Assembly: GCA_035275405.1 (NCBI GenBank)
Contig: DATEMU010000003.1
Coordinates: 1,115,205 to 1,179,204, forward strand
DNA from: Phycisphaerae bacterium
GTDB lineage: Bacteria; Planctomycetota; Phycisphaerae; UBA1845; UTPLA1
Length of the DNA: 64,000 bases
Direction of reading: 5' to 3'
In this document: positions 16,615 to 24,574 of the stretch, piece after piece
Numbering within the stretch: position 1 is the first letter of the stretch
Layout of the letters: every line of letters starts with the position of its first letter
Notes under the pieces: generated by a model
Seen by the model: only the letters and a program-made list of their open reading frames with translations
What the model was told of the DNA's origin: nothing
The model's database searches: none
Made by a program: the position numbers and the translations under genes

Positions 16615-16670
16615 GGCGACGGAAAAGCGGGAGTTTTTCAGTTTCATATAAGGCGGACCGTAGAGAATAA

Positions 16671-17855
16671 ATGCCGGCAATCCTTCACACCCTCCTGGCC
16701 TCGACCGACGCGGCCGCGCATGAGTCGAGCTTCATCGAAAGCGTCAAGGGCTTCATCGACGCGCTGTGCGCTCCGTACTACTTCGTCCCGCTGACGACGG
16801 CGATGCTGATCATCGGCCTGGCGACGTATCGGCGCTGGACCCGGCCCGCCGCGGCCCTAATGGTGCTGTTCGTCTTCACCGCGTTTTATGGCCTGAGCAT
16901 GCTGGATGAGGACTTCTTCAAGATCATCAAGAAGCCCGACAACGTCCCGATCACGATGATGATCTACTTCACCGGCTTCTGCTCGTGGCTGGGGCTGCGG
17001 CAGGCGGCGCTGAACGACGAGCGGATCGAACGCGGGGAGCCGCTGATCGAGAGCGGAGCGGATGACAAGGTGCTGGTCTGGCCCGATCTCGTCTATACCG
17101 AGTTGATCTGCCTGGTGCTCTGCACGCTCGCGCTGATCGTGTGGGCGATTATTCTCAAGGCCCCGCTGGAACCGCCAGCGAATCCGACGAACATTCCCAA
17201 CCCGTCGAAGGCCCCGTGGTATTTCCTCGGCTTGCAGGAACTTCTCGTCTATTTCGATCCGTGGATTGCGGGTGTGCTGCTGCCGGGGCTGATCATCGTC
17301 GGGCTCATTTCGCTGCCGTATCTGGACAAGAACCCGCGGGGCAACGGGTACTTCACGTTCAAAGAGCGGCCGATGGTCATTTCGATCTACATGTTCGGTT
17401 TCGTCATCATGTGGGTCGTGCTCATTGTGCTGGGGACGTTTCTTCGCGGGCCGAATTGGAACCTGTTCGGGCCGTATGAAACATGGGACCCGCACCGACC
17501 GGCGGCGCTGCTGAATATCAACGTCTCCGACGTTTTCTGGGTCGTTTTGCCGGAGAAACTTGGCCTGGCGTGGTGGAAGCCGGGTCTGCCCACGCAATCG
17601 GTGGCGGGAGTGCCCGCCTTTCTGATTCGCGAGGCGCCGGGGTTGGTCCTGGTGGGGGGGTATTTCTTTATCCTGCCCGTCATTTTGGCGCGAACGGTCT
17701 TCCGAAAGATTTACGCTCAGATCGGGTTGATCCGCTTTTGCGTGTTCTGGCTGCTTCTGTCGTGGATGTTCATCGTGCCGATCAAGATGGTCCTTCGCTG
17801 GCTCGTCAACATGAAATACTTTGTCGCCATCACGGAGTTCTTTTTCAACATTTGA
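16671..17855 (+). CDS. Cytochrome b, C-terminal (subunit IV-like) subunit with extra helices
   Basis: This 394-residue membrane protein contains the subunit IV/C-terminal cytochrome b segment: PDLVYTELICLVLC, then NIPNPSKAPWYFLGLQELL, where APWY stands in for the quinol-site PEWY, then DPWIAGVLLPGL. It is much longer than subunit IV (about 160 residues). About 130 residues with three or so membrane helices precede the core, and more helices follow (about 235-394, including VISIYMFGFVIMWVVLIVL). Replacement of PEWY's Glu by Ala is notable, because that Glu accepts a quinol proton in bc1/b6f. Start ATG 16671; the next gene begins 3 bases after the stop. Confidence 0.85.
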   Translation: MPAILHTLLASTDAAAHESSFIESVKGFIDALCAPYYFVPLTTAMLIIGLATYRRWTRPAAALMVLFVFTAFYGLSMLDEDFFKIIKKPDNVPITMMIYFTGFCSWLGLRQAALNDERIERGEPLIESGADDKVLVWPDLVYTELICLVLCTLALIVWAIILKAPLEPPANPTNIPNPSKAPWYFLGLQELLVYFDPWIAGVLLPGLIIVGLISLPYLDKNPRGNGYFTFKERPMVISIYMFGFVIMWVVLIVLGTFLRGPNWNLFGPYETWDPHRPAALLNINVSDVFWVVLPEKLGLAWWKPGLPTQSVAGVPAFLIREAPGLVLVGGYFFILPVILARTVFRKIYAQIGLIRFCVFWLLLSWMFIVPIKMVLRWLVNMKYFVAITEFFFNI

Positions 17856-17858
17856 GCC

Positions 17859-20800
17859 ATGCCGGTACCTACTGAAACATTCCGTAGCACGAAGCGACTC
17901 AACGTCTGGTTCGCGATTACGTCCGTCGTCACATTGGCGGGCACAGCGTGGATGTTCTGGCACGACTACCAGCGACCGTGGCGGGGCATGCAGACCAATT
18001 ATTTCAATGTCCGCTCAGCGATGGCGCATTTCGACGTGCTGGGCTATGAGAGCCCGGGAGAGAAGGCCCGGCGCGAGGAGCTGGCGAAGGCGGTCGCCGA
18101 CGCGGAGGCGGAGTTGGCCACGCCGGACAATCGCCGTCGGGAGCGCGACCTGCTCGACCGCGAGAAGGAACTGAACGGGAAGTTGCAGGGCGTCGCGCTG
18201 ACTTACGGGAACATGAACGCCGAGATGCAGGTGCGAATCTTTGACTTCGAGGAGGCCAAGACGCTGCACGGCGAGAATGATCCCAAGACGCTGGCCATCA
18301 AGACGGATAACGATCGCGCGGCAAAGGAGCTGGCGGCGACCAAGGTGAAGATGGACGAGTTGGAGGACGATCTGCGCGATGTCAAGGGGCAGATCAAGTC
18401 GCTCTATCGAAAGCGGACCGAGGCGCAAAAGGTCCTGGCGGCATATGACAAAGGCTTGAACGACGCCAAGCGGCTAGACTCCATGTACGGTCCCGGCATC
18501 AAGCGGGCGGCCCTGAACATCCCCCTGCTCGACTATCTGGCGCCGAAGGATACGCCGGGACACGAAGAGGTCCGGCAGATCTTCACCAAGACGATCCGCT
18601 TCAATTACAACTTCGTCGATTCGTATATCACCGATCGATGCATCACCTGCCACATGGGGATCGACGATCCGAACCTCACGGTGGAGAACTTCGTGCGGCG
18701 GTCGGAAAAGGCGCTGCACAATGAAGAGGTGCAGGAGACGCTGCGGCGCGAGAACCCCAAACTTCGCCGGGAGATGGAGCAGCGGCTGCTCGAAGCGGCG
18801 GACGATCCCGAGTTCGCCACGCTTACGGTTGAGAACCTGGACGATGTCACACGGGAAAAATACATCCGGCGGCTCGTGCGGGCGGTGAATGACTATCTGG
18901 ACGATATCCAGCGGCCGGAAATCGATGTCCAGGAGATCATCGATAAACACAAGGACAAGGAGCCGCACACGCGCGGGCGGATCGCCGACACCATTACGGC
19001 GAAGTTCAACAGCATCCTCAAGGTCGAACGGCCGAAGGATGGAGTCGGGAAAAAAACGCTGACGTACGATGAGATGGACGAGAAGCAGCGGATGGCGTAC
19101 GTCGCGTCGCTCACCGCCGCGCTCAACCTCCATCTGGCCGATCAGGGCCGGCCGCCGATCGACTTCAAGAAAGAGATCAAGGCCCACCCGCACCTGGACC
19201 TGTACATCTCGCCGAATTCGGCGCACCCGATGAAGCTGATGGGCTGCACGGTCTGCCACGAGGGGGCGGGGCAGGACACGGATTTCATCCTGGCGGCGCA
19301 CACGCCCAAGAACAAAGAGGAGATGAAGCACTGGGAGAAGGAATACTATGTCAAGGAACTGGGCATCCCGCTGGCGACGTTCCACCTCGTCGAGGAGTTC
19401 TGGGAGCGGCCCATGCTCCTGCCGGGCTATACGTCAGCGAGTTGCCGTAAGTGCCATGCGCAGACGTTTGACCTCGAACGGCATAAGACGGAGCCGCTGG
19501 CCTCGGCCCGACCGATCGTCGAGGGCCGAGATTTGTTCACCTCCCTCGGCTGCATCAACTGCCATGCCGTGGACGGCCTCACGGACTCGCGTCGGGTCGG
19601 TACGGACCTGACGCACGTCGGCGAGAAGCTCACGACGGGCTTTATCCAACGGTGGGTGGAGTATCCCGCGAACTTCCGGCCGAGCACGCGGATGCCGCAC
19701 TTTTTCCATCAGGAGAATAATCTGCCGTCGAGTGCGAACGAGTTCGATCCCGATCCCGTGCTGAGAACGGAGGCGGAGATTCAGGCGATCGCGCATTACC
19801 TCAAGACCTTCTCGAAGCCGTTAGAGTTTCTCCCCGTGCCGGAGGGGATCACGGGCGACGCGAAACGGGGAGAGGAACTTTTCGTCTCCATCGGCTGCTT
19901 CGCCTGCCACGCCAATCTGGAAGCGAAGGACCCGCTCGCGCAAGGCGGCGAGAATCTGGGCGAGCGGTGGATTACGGCCGACCTGATGCACAAGGAGGGG
20001 ATTTCCGCCGAGGATGCCAAGAAGAAATATGAGGCGATGTCGCATAACGACCGGACGCGCTACGCCATGCGCCGTCTGACGCCGCTGGAGAGGGAAGCGG
20101 CGATCGCGCGGGCGCATGAGGAAGAGGTGGCGGCGGACCGCGAGGGCCGCGAACCCGATCCGAAGAAGATGTACATCCCCGCCGCGTTCAGTCGCAATGC
20201 GCCCGAGCTGACCGGCATCGGGACGAAGCTGGTCAACGATCCCAACAACGCGGAGCAGGTCGAGCGCGGGCGTCGGTGGCTGTACAACTGGCTAAGCGAC
20301 CCACGCCATTACTCGTCGTACACGCGGATGCCGCGGCTGTTCCGTGATAATTACTACCAGTACGACAGCCCCGAGGAGCAGAAGAAGAAAAACGATCAGG
20401 ACATCCTCGACGTGGCGGCGTATCTGCTGACGATGCGCAACGACGATTTCAAGATCGAGTCCATGGCCGAGGACGACAAGCACGTCGAGGAAATGCGCCG
20501 GCAGATCCTCGGCATCCTCGGCGGTCAGAACACCGAGAGCGTCTCCAAGCTGATCCTTGAAGACGGCAAGTTGGAGGATTCCGATCCCTACGGCCGGCTG
20601 ACCTCGGCGATCGTGGCGCAGGCCTTCAAATCGTTCGGAGGCGGCGAGGAGGGCAAGAAGGCGGTCGCGGAGATCATTGCCGAACGTTCCAACAGCCTGG
20701 CCGAGCGACAGAAGCTGTTCTTCGGCATGAAGATGATCAGTCATTACGGCTGCTCGGCGTGCCACACGATCGCGGGGTTTGAGGAAGCGACGCGACCGGG

Positions 20801-22319
20801 GACGGACCTATCGTTGTGGGCGCAGAAGTTCATGAGCCAGCTCGATTTCGCCTTCTACTCGCCCGCGTTTGAGCACGAGGTCGAGGATAATCCGGCTGTC
20901 TTCGGCAGGCTGTACATCGATTCGCCGGAGTCGGCGCACCTGATTCGCGATGCGGACGGCAACCCGCGGGAGGAGATCCTGCACAACCACGCGTCGTTTG
21001 CGTATCACAAGCTGCTGAACCCGCGGATCTGGGACCGTGAGAAGATCAAGAAGCCGTACGAAAAATTAAAGATGCCGAATTTTTACCTGAGCGAGCCGGA
21101 GGCCCGTTCGCTCACGACGTTCCTCTTAAGCATGCGCGAGAGCAACGTCACCAGGGACGTGCAACTGGCGTACAACACGACGCCCGCGGGCAAGATCGCC
21201 AAAGGACGGGCCCTCGTGCGCGAGTTGAACTGCATCGGCTGTCACAAAATCGAGCGCAACGAGCCGAACATCTCTCAATACTACACGACGGACACGAGCG
21301 TGGACGACAACTATCCGTTCGGTCAGCGCTTCAAGCCGCCGCTGCTCTGGGGCGAAGGGGCGAAGGTGCAATACGACTGGCTGTTCTCGTTCCTGAACAA
21401 CGTGGAGATGCTGCGGCCGTGGCTGAAGGCGCGGATGCCCAGCTTCCATCTCACCAAGGCGGAGGCGACGACGCTGGTGGAGTATTTCGCGGGTCTCAGC
21501 CAGTACGAATCGGCGTTCCTGGCCGAGGATCTGGATCCCGTTATCAGGCATCTTCGGGAAGTGCACGCTAATGTTGCCGCAGGTGAGGACAAGACCGCCA
21601 ATGGAGGAAGCGCGTGGTTTCTTGACGAAAAACTGGCGCCGCAGGCCGAGTTTCTCGCCCGATACGCCGCCGAGCACGAACAAATTCGGCGAATCGAACT
21701 GAATACCGGCGATGCGTCGACACCGGGCCAGATCGCTGAGGTCCTGGGACCTGTGTATGACAAGATCGTGCAGCGGGCGCAGTTTCTGGCCAATGTGTAT
21801 CGGGTCGAGTTCCCGTTTACCGACCCCGTCTCGCACACGACCGACGACGCGCGGTTCAAGCTGGGCGAGGAGTTCCTTTACAACCAGAAATGCCTCGCCT
21901 GCCACGTGGCGGGCGATCCATCGGTGCCGGGGACGACGACGGACATCAAGGCGCCGAACTTCGCGCTGACGTATAAGCGGCTGCGGTATGACTGGGTGAT
22001 CAACTGGCTGCAGGACCCGCAGTCGATTCAGCCGGGGGCGAACATGCCGCAGATCTTCCAGGGCGGCAGCGCGTTTGCGGGCGTGCCCGAGGAAACCAGG
22101 AACGAGTTGGAAGCGAAATTCGGGAAGACCGTTCCGGAGCAATCCACGCTGCTGGTAGACTTCCTCTACAATCTCGGCGAGCGCCGCTTTACGGCGATCC
22201 AGCCGGGCGGTGCGCAAGCCGCGCCGAAGCCCGCAGAGCAGAAAGGACTGGAAGGCGATTTCGACTTCGATGCGGGGGAACCGACGACGAAGCCGGCGGA
22301 ACCGGAGTTTGACTTTTAG
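17859..22319 (+). CDS. Giant membrane-anchored octahaem cytochrome c
   Basis: The 1486-residue protein has an N-terminal membrane helix (about residues 18-36) and a charged, probably coiled-coil region (about 65-205). Eight CXXCH haem sites follow, at C261 (CITCH), C463 (CTVCH), C529 (CRKCH), C565 (CINCH), C680 (CFACH), C965 (CSACH), C1125 (CIGCH) and C1345 (CLACH). The later ones sit in cytochrome c class I-like modules with NMPxF/RMPxF segments (TRMPHFF, TRMPRLF, ANMPQIF) that may give Met ligands. The tail is Glu/Lys/Pro-rich. It starts 3 bases after cytochrome b's second half, so it is almost certainly the cytochrome c partner of that complex, and may carry electrons to the oxidase encoded next. 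Confidence 0.88.
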   Translation: MPVPTETFRSTKRLNVWFAITSVVTLAGTAWMFWHDYQRPWRGMQTNYFNVRSAMAHFDVLGYESPGEKARREELAKAVADAEAELATPDNRRRERDLLDREKELNGKLQGVALTYGNMNAEMQVRIFDFEEAKTLHGENDPKTLAIKTDNDRAAKELAATKVKMDELEDDLRDVKGQIKSLYRKRTEAQKVLAAYDKGLNDAKRLDSMYGPGIKRAALNIPLLDYLAPKDTPGHEEVRQIFTKTIRFNYNFVDSYITDRCITCHMGIDDPNLTVENFVRRSEKALHNEEVQETLRRENPKLRREMEQRLLEAADDPEFATLTVENLDDVTREKYIRRLVRAVNDYLDDIQRPEIDVQEIIDKHKDKEPHTRGRIADTITAKFNSILKVERPKDGVGKKTLTYDEMDEKQRMAYVASLTAALNLHLADQGRPPIDFKKEIKAHPHLDLYISPNSAHPMKLMGCTVCHEGAGQDTDFILAAHTPKNKEEMKHWEKEYYVKELGIPLATFHLVEEFWERPMLLPGYTSASCRKCHAQTFDLERHKTEPLASARPIVEGRDLFTSLGCINCHAVDGLTDSRRVGTDLTHVGEKLTTGFIQRWVEYPANFRPSTRMPHFFHQENNLPSSANEFDPDPVLRTEAEIQAIAHYLKTFSKPLEFLPVPEGITGDAKRGEELFVSIGCFACHANLEAKDPLAQGGENLGERWITADLMHKEGISAEDAKKKYEAMSHNDRTRYAMRRLTPLEREAAIARAHEEEVAADREGREPDPKKMYIPAAFSRNAPELTGIGTKLVNDPNNAEQVERGRRWLYNWLSDPRHYSSYTRMPRLFRDNYYQYDSPEEQKKKNDQDILDVAAYLLTMRNDDFKIESMAEDDKHVEEMRRQILGILGGQNTESVSKLILEDGKLEDSDPYGRLTSAIVAQAFKSFGGGEEGKKAVAEIIAERSNSLAERQKLFFGMKMISHYGCSACHTIAGFEEATRPGTDLSLWAQKFMSQLDFAFYSPAFEHEVEDNPAVFGRLYIDSPESAHLIRDADGNPREEILHNHASFAYHKLLNPRIWDREKIKKPYEKLKMPNFYLSEPEARSLTTFLLSMRESNVTRDVQLAYNTTPAGKIAKGRALVRELNCIGCHKIERNEPNISQYYTTDTSVDDNYPFGQRFKPPLLWGEGAKVQYDWLFSFLNNVEMLRPWLKARMPSFHLTKAEATTLVEYFAGLSQYESAFLAEDLDPVIRHLREVHANVAAGEDKTANGGSAWFLDEKLAPQAEFLARYAAEHEQIRRIELNTGDASTPGQIAEVLGPVYDKIVQRAQFLANVYRVEFPFTDPVSHTTDDARFKLGEEFLYNQKCLACHVAGDPSVPGTTTDIKAPNFALTYKRLRYDWVINWLQDPQSIQPGANMPQIFQGGSAFAGVPEETRNELEAKFGKTVPEQSTLLVDFLYNLGERRFTAIQPGGAQAAPKPAEQKGLEGDFDFDAGEPTTKPAEPEFDF

Positions 22320-22412
22320 CAGAATCCCGGAGTGGCACAGCGCGTAACTCTAGCTATGACCGTTAGTTGGAGTCGCACCGGGGATTTACAAACTATCAGT
22401 ACTTGTAGCAAG

Positions 22413-22442
22413 TTGGTCTAGACTTTCGGAAGTGGTTATTAT
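22413..22442 (+). promoter_or_regulatory. Possible promoter of the cupredoxin-like gene
   Basis: TTGGTC (22413-22418) and TATTAT (22437-22442) are 18 bases apart. The -10 is good (five of six), the -35 weak (three of six). It lies in the 191-base gap before the cupredoxin-like gene. Confidence 0.3.
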
Positions 22443-22484
22443 GCCCGCGGAAAAAATGCCATCGGGCGCTCGATATCAAGACAA

Positions 22485-22498
22485 GTGAAAACTTTCAC
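22485..22498 (+). promoter_or_regulatory. Palindrome beside the ribosome binding site
   Basis: GTGAAA-AC-TTTCAC is a perfect inverted repeat ending 2 bases before AAGGAG, the ribosome binding site of the gene at 22511. It could be an operator or a small hairpin controlling translation. Confidence 0.35.
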
Positions 22499-22510
22499 AA
22501 GGAGTCGAAC

Positions 22511-23353
22511 ATGACGATCAAGCAGCTCGGAAGTTGGGTGTTGGCCGGATGCGTGGCGGTAGCGCTGACCGCGACGACGGCGCTCGCGGATAACGAGAAG
22601 GGGACGGCGGTCATCAAGGGCAAGGTGACGTTCGATGGCACGCCGCCGAAGATGAAGGCGCTGGCCATCCAAGGCGACAATCACTGCGCGCAGGCGCATA
22701 CAAAACCCGAAGCCGACCAGGGCACGATCGTCTATACGAAAGACGGGAACACCATCCCGTATGTGTTCGTCTATGCGAAGAGCGGCGTGACGGGCAAGTA
22801 CACGGCCCCGACGACGCCCGTAACGATCGATCAGAAGGGCTGCATGTACCATCCGCACGTCTTTGGCATGGTCGCCGGTCAGCCAATCGACATCAAAAAC
22901 AGCGACTCGACCAATCACAACATCCACTCGCTGGCCAAGAAGAACCCGACCTTCAATTTCGCCCAGTCTCAGCAGGGCATGGTCAAAAACCTGGCGGGCA
23001 AAGACACGTTTACTCGCGAAGAGATCATGGTCAAGATCAAGTGCGATGTTCATGCGTGGATGTCCACCTACGTCGGCGTGTTGACGCACCCGTTCTTCGA
23101 CGTAACCAAGTCGCACGAGGATGACGGCGGCGACAAGGCCAAGCGCGGCACCTTCGAGATCAAGGAACTGCCCGCCGGCGAATACGAGATCGAGGCGTGG
23201 CATGAGTCCTTCGGCACGATGACGCAAAAGGTCGCCGTCAAGGACGGCGAGACCAAGGAGATCGAGTTCAAGTTCGGCGGCGCCAAGAAGGCCGAAGCCC
23301 CCACGCCGACGCGGACCGTGATCCTGGGCGCGGAGACGGGCGCGCAAAAGTAG
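22511..23353 (+). CDS. Periplasmic cupredoxin-like protein
   Basis: A strong AAGGAG precedes the ATG. The 280-residue protein has a signal peptide (WVLAGCVAVALTATTALA). Residues about 30-190 look like the cupredoxin-type domain found in planctomycetes and in MauL-like proteins: CMYHPHVFGMVAGQPIDI, then STNHNIHSL, then KCDVHAWM. The last His, the Cys, the next His and the Met would give a type 1 copper site. The C-terminal part (GTFEIKELPAGEYEIEAWHE) resembles a carboxypeptidase-regulatory-like strand pair. Placed between the octahaem cytochrome and oxidase subunit II, it may carry electrons or copper to the oxidase. Copper binding is inferred from motif only. Confidence 0.75.
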   Translation: MTIKQLGSWVLAGCVAVALTATTALADNEKGTAVIKGKVTFDGTPPKMKALAIQGDNHCAQAHTKPEADQGTIVYTKDGNTIPYVFVYAKSGVTGKYTAPTTPVTIDQKGCMYHPHVFGMVAGQPIDIKNSDSTNHNIHSLAKKNPTFNFAQSQQGMVKNLAGKDTFTREEIMVKIKCDVHAWMSTYVGVLTHPFFDVTKSHEDDGGDKAKRGTFEIKELPAGEYEIEAWHESFGTMTQKVAVKDGETKEIEFKFGGAKKAEAPTPTRTVILGAETGAQK

Positions 23354-23366
23354 CGTGTGATTCGGG

Positions 23367-23422
23367 GCCCTGGGCTCCGTCGTCGATAAGTAAGGGTGGC
23401 CCCTCGGCCGTCGGCCCAGGGC
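23367..23422. repeat. 9-bp inverted repeat with dispersed GTAAGGGTGGCC core
   Basis: GCCCTGGGC (23367-23375) and GCCCAGGGC (23414-23422) are complementary across 38 bases. The loop contains GATAAGTAAGGGTGGCC (23385-23401), and a near copy, GATGAGTAAGGGTGGCC, occurs at 54578-54594. It may act as a terminator after the cupredoxin gene or be a dispersed repeat. Confidence 0.4.
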
Positions 23423-23578
23423 GCGGATCTGATGGATCGTTCGGAATCGGCCGCTCGATGTCGGCGCGGTACGCGAGCGGCCTGCCACGGATGGATCGCT
23501 TCCATTCTCAGATCGCCTCCGGTACCCTAGCTTTTTGTGGCAGCGGCGGAAATTCCGTCGCCGGGAGTTTGATTCACC

Positions 23579-24571
23579 ATGCTGGCGGCCCTGCACTACG
23601 GTAACTGGCTTCCTCCCATGCTCTCGGAGCACGGGGACCGGATCGATCGGATCATCGACATTCTGCACGTCTTCATGGCGCTGCTCTTTGTGGGGTGGGG
23701 CGTTTTCTTCGTCTATTGCCTCGTAAAGTTCCGGCAGCGGTCCGGCCATCGCGCCGACTACTCCCTCATCAAGGCCAAGGCCACGAAGTACGCGGAAGTG
23801 GGAGTCGGGATTTTCGAAGCCGTGCTGCTGCTCGCGTTCTCCATGCCTGTCTGGGCCGACTACAAGAACAAGCCGCCGGAGGCGGACAAGCGGTTTGAGG
23901 TTCGCGTGATCGGCGAACAGTTCCAATGGGACTTTCATTACGCAGGCAAGGATGGAAAATTCGGCAAGACCGATACCAAGCTGATCTCGCCGAGCAACCC
24001 CGCCGGGCTGGATGAGAGCGACCCCGGCGCCGCCGACGACATCGTTACGGTTAATGAGTTTCACCTGCCGGTCGGCAAGCCGATTTACCTGCGCCTGACG
24101 TCCAAAGATGTCATTCATTCGTTCTCCGTGCCGACCATGCGGGTCAAGCAGGACGTGATTCCGGGGATGGAGATTCCGATCTGGTTTACGGTGAAGCCGT
24201 CGGCCACGAGCGATTCGATTCGGGAGCAGATGACCGAGATGTTCCGCGTGGAGCGGCTGTCGTGGTACCGGGTTCGGCATCACATCGCGGCGGAGGATGT
24301 CAAAGCCAAGGATGGCGAAGTTCTGCTGGCCAAGGGAGCGGACCTGGGCGCGGACTTAAAAAAGGGCAAGGAAATGATCGCCCGGCTAAAGAGCGCGGGC
24401 ATCGCGGAAGTGAAATTGCAACCGCGGCAACCCCTGGAAGTGGTCTGTGCGCAGCTTTGCGGCAACAGCCACTTCAAGATGAAGGCCCAGCTCGTCACGC
24501 ACGACGAGGCCGGGTTTGCCCAGTGGATCGAGGAAAAATCCAAGAAGGTTGAAATCCAAGAGGACTTTTAA
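23579..24571 (+). CDS. ctaC: Cytochrome c oxidase subunit II with inserted segment
   Basis: The protein has two N-terminal membrane helices (about residues 27-50 and 75-95) and a periplasmic CuA domain. CuA ligands are H180 (DVIHSF), then C290, C294, H298 and M301 in CAQLCGNSHFKM; QFQWDFHY is the usual aromatic electron-entry strand. The distance from H180 to C290 is about 110 residues against about 35 in typical subunit II, so roughly 75 charged residues (SIREQMTEMF to EVKLQPRQ) are inserted in the loop between these ligands. No C-terminal cytochrome c domain follows, so it is an aa3, not caa3, layout. It begins the oxidase gene run, 3 bases before subunit I. Confidence 0.92.
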   Translation: MLAALHYGNWLPPMLSEHGDRIDRIIDILHVFMALLFVGWGVFFVYCLVKFRQRSGHRADYSLIKAKATKYAEVGVGIFEAVLLLAFSMPVWADYKNKPPEADKRFEVRVIGEQFQWDFHYAGKDGKFGKTDTKLISPSNPAGLDESDPGAADDIVTVNEFHLPVGKPIYLRLTSKDVIHSFSVPTMRVKQDVIPGMEIPIWFTVKPSATSDSIREQMTEMFRVERLSWYRVRHHIAAEDVKAKDGEVLLAKGADLGADLKKGKEMIARLKSAGIAEVKLQPRQPLEVVCAQLCGNSHFKMKAQLVTHDEAGFAQWIEEKSKKVEIQEDF

Positions 24572-24574
24572 CGC

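Noticed and set aside
22439..24283. 614-residue open frame on the minus strand over the cupredoxin and ctaC genes
   Set aside because: It is a shadow of GC-rich genes on the plus strand, low-complexity in Arg/His/Asp, with no recognisable domain. The plus-strand genes have clear motifs.
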